This document shows, in pieces, positions 15,640 through 24,244 of a DNA stretch of 64,000 nucleotides. The stretch lies in NCBI GenBank assembly GCA_015232335.1, contig JADFZV010000002.1, forward strand, positions 110,148-174,147, given 5' to 3'. This stretch comes from Alphaproteobacteria bacterium (GTDB lineage: Bacteria; Pseudomonadota; Alphaproteobacteria; Rhodospirillales; WMHbin7). Each line of letters opens with the position of its first letter. Positions within the stretch are counted from its first letter, which is position 1. The notes under the pieces were generated by a model, which was given only the letters and a program-made list of their open reading frames with translations, ran no database searches and was not told the origin of the DNA. The translations under genes and the position numbers were made by a program.

Positions 15640-17334
15640 ATGAAACGCATCGCCCTTCTTGCCGTTTGCTTTCTCATCTTTGGGGAACTGGCTTTCCTGT
15701 CCTGGTCGTTTCCCAATCGCCCCCGGGATGCCGGTCCGGGCGTCACGGGGCAGATCGCCAGCGTTTCCTTTGCGCCTTTTCGCGATGGTCAAAGTCCGTT
15801 AACCCAGGTCTTTCCCTCACGCGACCAGATCGAGCAGGATATGGCGCGCCTTAAAGGGATCGCTCGCGGCGTGCGCACCTATACCAGCCGCGAGGGCATG
15901 GAGGCCGTCCCCTTCCTGGCCGCGAAGTACGGGCTTAAGGTTATCCAAAGTGCCTGGATCACCAGCGACACGACTGAGAAGGGCCGGGCCACCAATGAGG
16001 CCGAAGTCGAGGCGCTGATTCAACTGGCCAACGATCATCCCGATGAGGTCGAGCGGGTGATCGTCGGCAATGAAGTTCTGTTGCGCCGCGATCTGCCGCC
16101 CGAGCGACTGATCGACTTTATCCGTCAGGTAAAGGCCAAGGTCAAACAGCCGGTTTCCTATGCCGATGTCTGGGCCTTCTGGCTGAAACATCCCCAGGTG
16201 GCGGCCGAGGTCGATTTCATCACCATCCACATCCTGCCTTATTGGGAAGACGAGCCAGCCAGCGTTCAGGAAGTCGGCCAGCATTTCGAGAAAATACACC
16301 GCCTAGTCAGCGAGGCTTTTCCCGGAAAGCCCATCCTGATCGGCGAAGCCGGATGGCCGACACAGGGCAGGTCGCGGGGGCCCGCCGTGCCCGGCGTGGT
16401 CAATGCCGCCATCCATCTGCGCACACTGGTCGAAACCTCGATCAAGAACGGCTTCGACTATAATCTGGTCGAGGCCTTCGATCAGGGCTGGAAATATGCG
16501 TTGGAGGGAACGGTCGGTGCCAAGTGGGGCCTGATCGACGAAAATCGCGACTTGAAATATCCGCTCATGGGCGAGGTGCCGGAAGATGCCGACTGGTTTT
16601 GGAAAGCCGTGGCATCGATCCTTCTGTCAGGCCTGATGGCTTTGTCGGTTCGGCGCGATCTGTTGGGCGGGCACGCCGCTCTGTCGATTGGAACCTTGGC
16701 TTGCGCGCAACTCCTTTCCGTCCTGTTGGTGCGCTTTGCCTGTGTTTCCTATGCTGCCGCCTTCACGCTCTGGACAAGCCTTGCCCCCATTCTGGTGGGC
16801 CTTGGTCTCGTGGCCCTTGTTATGGGGAGCGTGCGTCTGGCCGCCGCCTGGACGGCAGACCGTCTGGAGCCGCCGCCCGTCTGGCTTAGGCGCCTGATGG
16901 CGGTTTTTGCCGTCTATGCCGTCGTGCAGGCTATAGCCATCGCCTCCGATGGGCGCTATCGCGATATTCCCTTGACCATGCTGTCCGTTTTGGCGGCTTC
17001 GGCCTTGGGGCTGGCGCTGCTGGCCCGTATGGCGGGGGCCGAGGGTTTGAACGCCCTGGCTGGGCTGACCGCCTTCAAGGGAGGACGCGGGGACCGCGTT
17101 CTTGCCCTGGCCCTTCCCCTGGCGGCGCTGGACAGCATCGTTGGCGAAGGCTTTACTCTGCTTGGCGAGGATTTCACGCGCATGCGCCCGGACCTGGGCG
17201 ATCAGGTGCCCTTCATTCTCAAGGGGATGGTAGCCAATGACGATGTGCTGATTCTTGCCCTTTTGTTGGCTCTTCTGGCACTTCCGCATATCGCGGCTGT
17301 GCTTATGAAGCGATCTTCTTTCTTGAAAAAATGA
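15640..17334 (+). CDS. GH17 beta-1,3-glucan-active enzyme fused to a membrane domain
   Basis: A 564-residue protein: an N-terminal membrane anchor or signal (residues 5-22), a glycoside hydrolase family 17 domain to about residue 315, and a C-terminal region with about seven hydrophobic helices. The GH17 acid/base Glu145 lies in VIVGNEVLLRR and the nucleophile Glu236 in ILIGEAGWP. Bacterial GH17 enzymes of this kind often act as transglycosylases that branch or cyclise beta-1,3-glucans, as in NdvB-type cyclic glucan synthesis. Together with the two upstream glycosyltransferase genes it suggests a small envelope or periplasmic glucan pathway. The last 32 bases overlap the converging MFS gene. 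The exact reaction is inferred. Confidence 0.8.
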   Translation: MKRIALLAVCFLIFGELAFLSWSFPNRPRDAGPGVTGQIASVSFAPFRDGQSPLTQVFPSRDQIEQDMARLKGIARGVRTYTSREGMEAVPFLAAKYGLKVIQSAWITSDTTEKGRATNEAEVEALIQLANDHPDEVERVIVGNEVLLRRDLPPERLIDFIRQVKAKVKQPVSYADVWAFWLKHPQVAAEVDFITIHILPYWEDEPASVQEVGQHFEKIHRLVSEAFPGKPILIGEAGWPTQGRSRGPAVPGVVNAAIHLRTLVETSIKNGFDYNLVEAFDQGWKYALEGTVGAKWGLIDENRDLKYPLMGEVPEDADWFWKAVASILLSGLMALSVRRDLLGGHAALSIGTLACAQLLSVLLVRFACVSYAAAFTLWTSLAPILVGLGLVALVMGSVRLAAAWTADRLEPPPVWLRRLMAVFAVYAVVQAIAIASDGRYRDIPLTMLSVLAASALGLALLARMAGAEGLNALAGLTAFKGGRGDRVLALALPLAALDSIVGEGFTLLGEDFTRMRPDLGDQVPFILKGMVANDDVLILALLLALLALPHIAAVLMKRSSFLKK

Positions 17335-18544
17335 ACCAGGCGATTCCCACCAGTTGAAGCGCCAGCATCAGGCCGAAGGCGGCGGCGTAGGCGGGTGGCG
17401 CATAATGCCCGTTTTCAACAGGCCATAGGTCGATGACGACGCCTATGCCCCATTGCGCAACGAAGGTGGAGCCAAATACCAGAAGATTGAAGCTGGTGGT
17501 GACCCGCCCTGCCAGATGCGAGGGAAAAAGCTGGGTGAGGCTGGCGTAGTTGAGTGCGCCAGAGGTGCCCAGAAAGCCGAAGAGAAGGCACAGGGGCAGG
17601 GCGGCTGAGGTCCATTCCAGAACGAAGGCCAGTTGGACCAACAAGAACAGACACATGCCAACCAATGCGACGGTGAGCGGGCTGATCTTGTGGCGCCTCA
17701 GCCAGTCGGCCAGCAGGCCCATCGCGACAAATCCCACCGCCACAGCGAAGGCCATGGCAAAGAGATGCCCCGCAACGTCCTCTCTGGAAAGATGTGCCAC
17801 ATCTCGAAGCCAGGGGCCGGCCCAGAGGCCCTGAATCCCCATAAAACTAGCCTGAATCAGGGCCGATCCGGGGGCGATGCACCAGAAAACCGGGCTTTTG
17901 AAAATGGTTTTCACCGCTCCGATCTGCTGAGCAAGCGTCTCCTGTTTTGGATTTGTGGAGCCCGGCGGACGTTCCGGCAGCACGAAGAAAATGACGGCCG
18001 AGACGAGAAGCGTCGCTCCCGCCAGTAAAAAGAACAGGCTGCGCCAGCCGGTGTAATGCAAGGCCCATTCGACGGGAGCGGTTGCAGCCAAAGCCCCCAA
18101 GCCACCGAATCCAAGCAAAAGCCCGTTGACCAGCGGCAGGCGCTCGGAAGCGAACCATTGCGTAAAACCCTTCATCGAGGCCATCAGGCAGGCGGAAACG
18201 CCCAGCCCGATCAGGCCGCGTCCCAAGATCAGCAGTTGCGTCGATGAGGCCAGGGCGAAGAGCGAGGCCCCAATGACGGCCAGGAGCAGCAGGCTGGCCT
18301 CGACCCTTCTGGGGCCTAGCCGGTCAAGAAGGACGCCAAGCGGCAGTTGGACCAGGCTGAAGGTCAGGAAATAGGTGCTGGTCAGCAAGCCCAGATCGGC
18401 AGCGGTCAGATCGAGTTCGCGCACCAGATCGGGGGCGATGACGGCATTGACCGAGCGATAGAGGTAGGACAGGAAATAGCCGCCCGCGAAGGGCAGAAAC
18501 ACCCGAAGGGCCAGTGCTGTCGAAGGGGTGGATAGGGCGACCAT
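17303..18544 (-). CDS. Major facilitator superfamily transporter
   Basis: A 413-residue permease with twelve predicted hydrophobic helices. The loop between helices 2 and 3 has the MFS signature GVLLDRLGPRRV, and the equivalent in the second half is MGLLADWLRRHK. A cytoplasmic middle loop carries PERPPGSTNPKQE. The substrate cannot be read from sequence. It starts at an ATG (18544, GGGTG upstream; a GTG two codons earlier is possible), 47 bases after the TetR gene on the same strand, so it is probably controlled by that regulator. Its 3' end overlaps the converging GH17 gene by 32 bases. Confidence 0.85.
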   Translation of the reverse strand: MVALSTPSTALALRVFLPFAGGYFLSYLYRSVNAVIAPDLVRELDLTAADLGLLTSTYFLTFSLVQLPLGVLLDRLGPRRVEASLLLLAVIGASLFALASSTQLLILGRGLIGLGVSACLMASMKGFTQWFASERLPLVNGLLLGFGGLGALAATAPVEWALHYTGWRSLFFLLAGATLLVSAVIFFVLPERPPGSTNPKQETLAQQIGAVKTIFKSPVFWCIAPGSALIQASFMGIQGLWAGPWLRDVAHLSREDVAGHLFAMAFAVAVGFVAMGLLADWLRRHKISPLTVALVGMCLFLLVQLAFVLEWTSAALPLCLLFGFLGTSGALNYASLTQLFPSHLAGRVTTSFNLLVFGSTFVAQWGIGVVIDLWPVENGHYAPPAYAAAFGLMLALQLVGIAWFIFSRKKIAS

Positions 18545-18591
18545 GGGCACCCATTATGAACGCCCATGGCCCATTACGACAAGTAAGGCGG

Positions 18592-19296
18592 TTAGTTCTT
18601 CTGATGCATCTTTCGGCAGGATTCGGGGGCCTGATCGGCGAAATCGCCGACATGAGCCTCGATCACCTTGTCGAGATCGTCTGTCATCGGCAGGCCGTAG
18701 ACATATTGGCGGATCGAACGGTAGAAAAAGCGCGAATGCATGGTCCAGAAGGCTTCGATTTCCCCTGGCAGCAAGGGTGTTTCCGCTGGGCTGGGCAATC
18801 CGGCCTGATGGCGGATTTCCGCGCAGATGGGCATGACCGCCCGGTGCAGGAACTCGTTCATTCCCCGCGTGTTGAGGTCGAGCCCCTTGAGGCCGGCAAA
18901 CAGGAAAATGCGAACACCTTCATAGGTGTAATAAGCGTCGTAGAACTGTTGATAGAAGATTGTCATGCGCTCTTTGAGCGTGCGCGTCCGATCGGTAAGC
19001 AAGGAGCCCCAGGCCGGGTTCCAGCGATTAAGATAGACCTCGTGATAGACCCGGTCGATCAGGCTGCTTTTATCCGGGAAGTAGCGATAGAGCAGGGGCT
19101 GAGTAACCCCCAGACGTTCGGCAAGGGCGCGAGTCTGGCCCTCGAAACCGACCTCGGCGAAAAAGCGAATGGCTTCTTCGACAATCAACTTCTCACGTTC
19201 CTGGCGCGGCAGGCGTTTGCGCATAGCCGTCTCGCCCCCCCCAGTCGTCCTCGCCGGAGGGCGGACGGGGGAGATCGTCAGTGTTTTGGCAAGCAT
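18592..19296 (-). CDS. TetR-family transcription regulator
   Basis: A repressor-type regulator with an N-terminal helix-turn-helix: REKLIVEEAIRFFAEVGFEGQTRALAERLGVTQPLLYRYFPDKSSLIDRV is the classic TetR-N pattern, here described in pieces from Arg-Glu-Lys to the YRYF recognition helix. The C-terminal ligand domain is rich in aromatic residues. I take the ATG at 19296, which has CAAGGG upstream; an internal ATG at 19224 (MRKRLPR) would give a more usual compact N-terminus, and the frame also extends to 19365. The MFS gene follows on the same strand. An AT-rich perfect inverted repeat at 19369-19387 is a candidate operator. Confidence 0.85.
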   Translation of the reverse strand: MLAKTLTISPVRPPARTTGGGETAMRKRLPRQEREKLIVEEAIRFFAEVGFEGQTRALAERLGVTQPLLYRYFPDKSSLIDRVYHEVYLNRWNPAWGSLLTDRTRTLKERMTIFYQQFYDAYYTYEGVRIFLFAGLKGLDLNTRGMNEFLHRAVMPICAEIRHQAGLPSPAETPLLPGEIEAFWTMHSRFFYRSIRQYVYGLPMTDDLDKVIEAHVGDFADQAPESCRKMHQKN

Positions 19297-19368
19297 AGAT
19301 TTAATCCCTTGAGCAACTGGTTTTATATTTTCATAAATGCTAGGTGGAGGCATCGCTGTCGTCAAGAA

Positions 19369-19387
19369 AAATTAATCATATTAATTT
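19369..19387. promoter_or_regulatory. Candidate TetR operator
   Basis: AAATTAAT-CAT-ATTAATTT, a perfect 8-bp inverted repeat with a 3-base centre, in the divergent interval between the TetR gene and the SAM-hydrolase gene. Size and symmetry suit a TetR dimer. The surrounding 19366-19530 is markedly AT-rich and must hold promoters for both directions. Confidence 0.5.
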
Positions 19388-19537
19388 GCCCGCTGGAAAT
19401 TTCCTTTATAAATTCCAATATAAACAGCATGTCATGCCATTGTGTCATGACAAACATTCACACACATAAACGCTTGATTATTAACCCCGGTCTGTGCAGG
19501 GCGTGACCTTTGGCAAGAAGTCACCTATCCTGTCTTG

Positions 19538-20278
19538 ATGATTCTTCTTTTCTCGGATTTCGGATATGAGGGTCCCTATGTCGGGCAGATGAAGCTGGCG
19601 CTGGCCGGTCTTGATCATTCCGGCCCGGTCATCGACCTGATGCACGACGCACCGGTCTTTGATGCCAAGGCCTCGGCCTATCTTCTGGCCTCTTTGCTTT
19701 CTGAAATTCCTGAAAATACCGTGCTGCTTGGGGTGGTCGACCCCGGAGTCGGAAGTCAGCGCCGTCCCCTGGCCCTTCAGGCGGATGGGCGTTGGTATGT
19801 CGGGCCTGACAACGGATTGTTCGAGTTGGTCATGCGCCGAGCAAGGGACTTGGCGGTTTATGAGATCATCTGGCGTCCTGAACGTTTGTCCTCAAGCTTT
19901 CATGGCCGGGATCTTTTTGCCCCGCTTGCGGCACAACTTTCCCGGGGTGATCTTTCTGGCTTGCGCCCGTTGGACAGAAATTCGGTAAGCCACCCCGACT
20001 GGCCCGACGACTGGGAAGCGGTGATCTATCTGGATCGTTTCGGCAATGCCGTGACGGGCATTCGGGCCGCCTGCCTGGACCAGGGAATCGGGCTTGAAAT
20101 CGAAGGGCGCCGGTTGCCCCGTTTCTCGACCTTTTCCGAGGCGGAGCATCATCAGATTTTCTGTTATGAGAACTCAACGGGATTGATGGAAATTGCAATG
20201 AATCAAGGGAATGCGACACAATTCCTCAAAATACGCCTGGGGATGCCGGTTGTGAAAATTCCCTCGGATTCGCCTTGA
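19538..20278 (+). CDS. SAM hydroxide adenosyltransferase (SAM hydrolase) family protein
   Basis: A 246-residue cytoplasmic enzyme of the DUF62/SAM hydroxide adenosyltransferase family, which hydrolyses S-adenosylmethionine to adenosine and methionine and is related to fluorinase. Recognisable signatures are LFSDFGYEGPYVGQMK at the start, VVDPGVGSQRR, YVGPDNGLFE and SSSFHGRDLFAP. The C-terminal domain has the expected beta-rich segment with FGNAVTGI. Two start codons adjoin, TTG (19535) and ATG (19538); I chose the ATG. The physiological reason for SAM hydrolysis is not known in this family. It reads away from the TetR gene and is not clearly operonic with the next gene (112-base gap). Confidence 0.85.
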   Translation: MILLFSDFGYEGPYVGQMKLALAGLDHSGPVIDLMHDAPVFDAKASAYLLASLLSEIPENTVLLGVVDPGVGSQRRPLALQADGRWYVGPDNGLFELVMRRARDLAVYEIIWRPERLSSSFHGRDLFAPLAAQLSRGDLSGLRPLDRNSVSHPDWPDDWEAVIYLDRFGNAVTGIRAACLDQGIGLEIEGRRLPRFSTFSEAEHHQIFCYENSTGLMEIAMNQGNATQFLKIRLGMPVVKIPSDSP

Positions 20279-20348
20279 AATTTCCTGCGCATGCGTTGAT
20301 AAGTTCTGTTATCATCCCCACGGTTTCGTTGTGGACCAATACATCTAG

Positions 20349-20374
20349 GGCCGCCGGATGGGGTAGTGGCGGCC
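20349..20374. repeat. 7-bp inverted repeat before the MBL hydrolase
   Basis: GGCCGCC (20349-20355) and GGCGGCC (20368-20374) with a 12-base loop, ending 16 bases before the ATG at 20391. The transcript could form a leader hairpin close to the ribosome-binding region. Confidence 0.35.
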
Positions 20375-20390
20375 TGGAGCGAACGGGCGC

Positions 20391-21236
20391 ATGGGGTATA
20401 AGCTCAAGTTTTGGGGGGTTCGGGGCAGCATCGCTTGTCCGTCACCCAATCATGTCGTGTACGGCGGTAATACGAGCTGTATCGAGTTTGTTTTGGCGGG
20501 CCGCGTCATCGTGATCGACGCCGGCACCGGCATTCGCAATTTGGGGCACGACTTCCTGCGCCGCAAGGTTGATAAGGCCGTGCTGCTGTTGACCCATACG
20601 CATTGGGATCATATCAACGGCTTTCCGTTCTTCGCGCCAAATTTCAGCCCGGCCTTCGATCTGCACATCATGGCCGGTCATTTAATGAGCGGCGAGAACG
20701 ATACGGGCGGTATCCGCAGCATTCAGCAGGTGCTGGCCAGTCAAATGGCCAATCCGATGTTTCCGGTTCCCCTGGCCGCCTTGAAGGCCAATATCACCTA
20801 TGAGGATTTCATCGCTGGCAACAGCTTCTCGCCCTTCGAGGGGGTGAATATCCGGACCGTGAAGCTTAACCACCCCAACGGTGCCACGGGCTATCGGATC
20901 GAGCATCAGGGTAAGTCGGTCTGCGTGATCACTGACACCGAGCATGTGCCAGGCAAACCCGACGAGAATATCCTGGGGCTGATCGAGGGGGCCGATCTGG
21001 TCATCTATGACAGCACCTATACCGATGACGAGTTCCCCCCCAAGGTGGGCTGGGGGCATTCGACCTGGCAGGAAGGCATCCGCCTGTGCCGTCGGGCCAA
21101 TGTGAAGCGTCTTGCCATCTTCCACCACGATCCCGACCATGACGATCAGTTCATGGAAACGCTGGAAGACGTCTCGCGCCGGGTCTGGGATGGAACGCTG
21201 GTCGCCCGCGACAATATGGAATTGACGCTGGCTTAA
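20391..21236 (+). CDS. Metallo-beta-lactamase-fold hydrolase
   Basis: A 281-residue enzyme starting KLKFWGVRGSIACPSP and GGNTSCIEF, the opening of phosphodiesterase-like MBL proteins. The metal motif is LLLTHTHWDHINGFPFF; further ligands are the Asp in CVITDTEH and the His in FHHDPDHDD. It resembles the cyclic-phosphodiesterase/PhnP-ElaC branch, not beta-lactamases. The substrate is unknown. It stands alone between the SAM-hydrolase gene and motB, which converges on it. Confidence 0.8.
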   Translation: MGYKLKFWGVRGSIACPSPNHVVYGGNTSCIEFVLAGRVIVIDAGTGIRNLGHDFLRRKVDKAVLLLTHTHWDHINGFPFFAPNFSPAFDLHIMAGHLMSGENDTGGIRSIQQVLASQMANPMFPVPLAALKANITYEDFIAGNSFSPFEGVNIRTVKLNHPNGATGYRIEHQGKSVCVITDTEHVPGKPDENILGLIEGADLVIYDSTYTDDEFPPKVGWGHSTWQEGIRLCRRANVKRLAIFHHDPDHDDQFMETLEDVSRRVWDGTLVARDNMELTLA

Positions 21237-21311
21237 GGCCGGGCGCCTGTCCTTTGTTTACGGGCAACTGTGACGCAGTCAAAGATGACAACGGGGGCGT
21301 CGTCTCAATGG

Positions 21312-22007
21312 CTATTTAGGCGCCATCGTGGTGTTGTTCAGCCGGGGCATGATGTGAACCGTCACGCGCCGGTTGATCGCCTGATTGGCGGGCAGGGGAT
21401 TGCCGTTCATGTCGCGGTTGGGAACTTTGGGCGAGACATCGGCGAATCCGGTGGCGCGCAGACGGGCTTGCGCCACGCCGCCGCCGATGAAATAGCGGAC
21501 CACCGTGGTGGCGCGCATGGCCGAAAGCTCCCAGTTCGAGGGGAATTGCGCCGTCGCGATGGGAATGTCGTCGGTATGGCCTTCGACTTCCATTTGAAAG
21601 CCCTGATAGCGCTCGGCGTTCAAAAGGGCTGCAACGCGCTTCAGGACCGCCTCTGCCTCGGGCTTGATGTCGGCGGTTCCAGGTTGATAGAAGGCCTGGG
21701 CGGCGAATTCGAGCACGATGCCTCTCTCGTCGGTCGCTACTCCCATGATCTCCTCGGCGCCCAGCGACTGGGCGGTCTCCTTCAAATCATCCTTCAGAAG
21801 CTGAATGGGTTGCAGAACATCCTTTTTGGCGATGTCCTTGGCTAGTGTCTGTTGAAGCTGTTCCAGCTTTACCGGATCGACCTTTGAAATCGAGAACATC
21901 ATGACGAAGAAGGCCATCAGCAAGGTGATGGCGTCGGCATAGGTTGTCAGCCAGTCTTCGCATTCCTCGCCGCTCCCTTGGGTTGGGGAGCCGAACTTGT
22001 CTGCCAT
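21312..22007 (-). CDS. motB: Flagellar stator protein MotB
   Basis: A 231-residue stator subunit. Its single helix TYADAITLLMAFFVMMFSIS contains the essential ion-carrying Asp25. The C-terminal OmpA-like peptidoglycan-binding domain shows MEVEGHTDDIPI, SNWELSAMRATTVVRYF and NRRVTVHI. It lies 18 bases downstream of motA in a two-gene unit. With MotA it forms the ion channel that drives flagellar rotation; no flagellar structural genes occur in this window. The tail is short (HIMPRLNNTTMAPK). Confidence 0.94.
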   Translation of the reverse strand: MADKFGSPTQGSGEECEDWLTTYADAITLLMAFFVMMFSISKVDPVKLEQLQQTLAKDIAKKDVLQPIQLLKDDLKETAQSLGAEEIMGVATDERGIVLEFAAQAFYQPGTADIKPEAEAVLKRVAALLNAERYQGFQMEVEGHTDDIPIATAQFPSNWELSAMRATTVVRYFIGGGVAQARLRATGFADVSPKVPNRDMNGNPLPANQAINRRVTVHIMPRLNNTTMAPK

Positions 22008-22025
22008 GACGCAGCTCCTCTTGCT

Positions 22026-22826
22026 TTAGCCCTTCTTCAGGTGCTTTTCGATGCTGAAATGAATGGCTGGATCAAGGAAGCTGTTCATGCGGTCCTGGAT
22101 GTAGCGCGGGCTTTTTCGTTCGGCCAGCAAGGCCAGCCCTTCGGCAACCAGATAATTCCTGAAACGCACGATTTCCTCGCGTTGCTGTATCTTGCTGGCG
22201 GCGGGCAAAAGAATGATGCGGGCGAACAGAACGCCGTAGAGGGTGGTGATCAGGGCCACGGCCAAGCCAGCACCCAGGCCCGAAGGGTTGGTTGCCATCT
22301 GATCCAGCATGATGACCAGACCGACCAGGGTCCCGATCATGCCGAATGCGGGGGCATTCGCCCCCATGTTTTTCAAGATGGAAACCGGGATAGTGGCACG
22401 TTGAAAGGTCGATTCGATGGTGTTGGCCAGCGTGTCGCGCACTTCCTGCCCGGTATAGCCGCTGATGACCAGATCAACGCCGAAGGACAGAAACTTATCC
22501 TGGGATCGCAATTTAGCGGCATCGGCTTCCAGGGCGGGCAGGCCGCTTTTCTGAACGATATAACCCCAGCGAATGATGCGGCCCACTTCGCCCGTCATCG
22601 CCGTGCGACCGATCTTGGCGGCGACGATGACGGTTTTCAGGACCTTAAGGGCTTGAAAGACATAACGCGCCTCATAGGAAATGAAGGTAGCCGCAAAGGT
22701 ACCTCCGACCACCATGATGAAGCTCGCAGCATCGACAAAGGCCATGTAGTTGTCGGTCGACATGACAATCGACCAGACGAACAGGGCCAAGCTGAATAAC
22801 AGGCCAAAGATTGTCGGTAGTGACAT
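22026..22826 (-). CDS. motA: Flagellar stator protein MotA (PomA-like)
   Basis: A 266-residue four-helix stator subunit with an N-terminal helix after MSLPTIFGLL, a second helix in FIMVVGGTFAATFISY, a large cytoplasmic loop, and the channel-lining pair PAFGMIGTLVGLVIML and LAVALITTLYGVLFAR. The length and MSLPTIFG opening resemble the PomA branch more than E. coli MotA, but ion specificity (H+ or Na+) cannot be read from this. It is first of the motA-motB unit. A 7-bp inverted repeat lies 36-55 bases upstream. No sigma-28 promoter was convincingly found. Confidence 0.93.
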   Translation of the reverse strand: MSLPTIFGLLFSLALFVWSIVMSTDNYMAFVDAASFIMVVGGTFAATFISYEARYVFQALKVLKTVIVAAKIGRTAMTGEVGRIIRWGYIVQKSGLPALEADAAKLRSQDKFLSFGVDLVISGYTGQEVRDTLANTIESTFQRATIPVSILKNMGANAPAFGMIGTLVGLVIMLDQMATNPSGLGAGLAVALITTLYGVLFARIILLPAASKIQQREEIVRFRNYLVAEGLALLAERKSPRYIQDRMNSFLDPAIHFSIEKHLKKG

Positions 22827-22861
22827 GGTCGGGCAGGCTGCTCCGTCTGACGCCAGCGATA

Positions 22862-22881
22862 GCTTCTATTGTGGTAGAAGC
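22862..22881. repeat. Inverted repeat upstream of motA
   Basis: GCTTCTA (22862-22868), 6-base centre, TAGAAGC (22875-22881), a perfect 7-bp repeat upstream of motA and downstream of the HlyD gene stop at 22946. There is no following T-run on the minus strand, so an operator or leader structure is more likely than a terminator. Confidence 0.4.
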
Positions 22882-22945
22882 CTCTATAGGACGCAATATC
22901 GATTAAATCAGCTAATTATTTCCTAATTCGAGGCGGGGCGGGCGG

Positions 22946-24244
22946 TCAGCGCTCGCGGAAAGCCTCGTGCTTGAGCTTGATCACGGGTTTCAGGAGATAT
23001 TCCATCACCGTCTTGGTGCCGGTGTGGATTTCCACAGAAGCCTGCATGCCGGGCGTGATGGGCAGAATCCCCTCCGAGTCGCCGAGATAGGATTTGTCGG
23101 TTTCCGCCACCACGCGAAAGAAAGCCTGGCCGTTGGTCTGGTCGATGGTCGAATCGGCCGCCACCAGCGAAACCTTGCCGTAAAGTCCGCCATAGCGGGC
23201 AAAATCATAGGTGCTGACCTTGACCAGGGCCTTCTGACCCGCCTCGACATAGCCCCTGTCGATGGGATTGAGCTTGGCCTCGATGATCATGCGGTCCTTA
23301 AGCGGCACGATTTCCAAGACGGTGTCGCCCGGCTTGATGACGCCGCCAATGGTGTTGTAGCGCAGATTCTTGACGATGCCGTCAATCGGGCTGTTGACCT
23401 GACTGCGCAGCGACTGTTCGGTGGCCTGGGAAAGAAGCTCGCGCGTGCGGGCCACGTTCAACTCGGCCTGGGAAAGCTGTTCGCGGGCCTCGCGCCGGTA
23501 TTTCTGCTCCTCCTCGATCTGACGGTTCAAGGCTTCGGAGAGGGCTGCCTTGGCCCTGGGCACCGCCGATTCAAGCTGGGAAATCTCGCCTTGCAGGGTT
23601 TCGACATCGCGCTGCACTTGAAGATGCTCCATGCGCGGCGTCAACCCGTCCTTCAGCAAGTCTTTCGACATGGCCATCTTTTCGTGGGCGATACGCAAAT
23701 TGGCCTGGGATGTGCGCCGTCGCGATTCCATTTCCTGCACATCCAACTCGCGCTGTTTGACCTGCTCGATGATCTTGGCGACCGTGCTTTGATGCTCGCG
23801 GGTGCGCGAATCATAGGTGTTCTGCTCGGCCAGGCGCAGATCGGGCTGTCTGGCTGCCTCGGCCTCGGGAAAGACGAGCGGGGCGCCGTTGGCTTCGGCT
23901 TCCAGGCGGGCGCGCTGCAGGTAAGCGCCGTCCAGGCGCACCTGCAGTTCTTCCTTGTTGATGGCGCTGGCGGGCAGATCAACCTGGAACAAAGGTGCTC
24001 CTTCATGGACGATCTGGCCTTCCTGGATCGACATCTCGCGCAGGACGCCGCCTTCCAGATGCTGAATCAGCTTCACCTTGCCAAAGGGCACGACTTCGCC
24101 CTGGGCCACGGCAACCTCGTCAAGATGGGCAAAGGTGGCCCAGATGATGAAGGCACCCAACAGGCCCATCACGGTCCAGGCCACGGGCCGCCAGGTGGGC
24201 AGGGGATGGCTGGCAACCAGCGCATCGAGCCGTTTTAAGATCAT
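22946..24244 (-). CDS. Type I secretion membrane fusion protein (HlyD family)
   Basis: A 432-residue adaptor linking the inner-membrane ABC exporter to an outer-membrane channel. One N-terminal helix (VMGLLGAFIIWATF) is followed by the lipoyl half AQGEVVPFGKVKLIQHLEGG, a long coiled-coil hairpin (about residues 95-290, Gln/Glu/Arg-rich) and the HlyD C-terminal domain with VNSPIDGIVKNL and PGDTVLEIVPL. It ends ITPGMQASVEI and VMEYLLKPV, typical for this family. Its ATG overlaps the ABC gene stop (ATGA). The TolC-like channel gene is nearby at 28683-30002, so all three parts of a type I machine are encoded here. No RTX-type substrate gene is in the window. Confidence 0.92.
   Translation of the reverse strand: MILKRLDALVASHPLPTWRPVAWTVMGLLGAFIIWATFAHLDEVAVAQGEVVPFGKVKLIQHLEGGVLREMSIQEGQIVHEGAPLFQVDLPASAINKEELQVRLDGAYLQRARLEAEANGAPLVFPEAEAARQPDLRLAEQNTYDSRTREHQSTVAKIIEQVKQRELDVQEMESRRRTSQANLRIAHEKMAMSKDLLKDGLTPRMEHLQVQRDVETLQGEISQLESAVPRAKAALSEALNRQIEEEQKYRREAREQLSQAELNVARTRELLSQATEQSLRSQVNSPIDGIVKNLRYNTIGGVIKPGDTVLEIVPLKDRMIIEAKLNPIDRGYVEAGQKALVKVSTYDFARYGGLYGKVSLVAADSTIDQTNGQAFFRVVAETDKSYLGDSEGILPITPGMQASVEIHTGTKTVMEYLLKPVIKLKHEAFRER

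Noticed and set aside
22967..24238. 423-residue open frame on the plus strand opposite the HlyD gene
   Set aside because: It is a shadow of the GC-rich coding strand: no recognisable domain, and fully covered by a well-supported HlyD-family gene.
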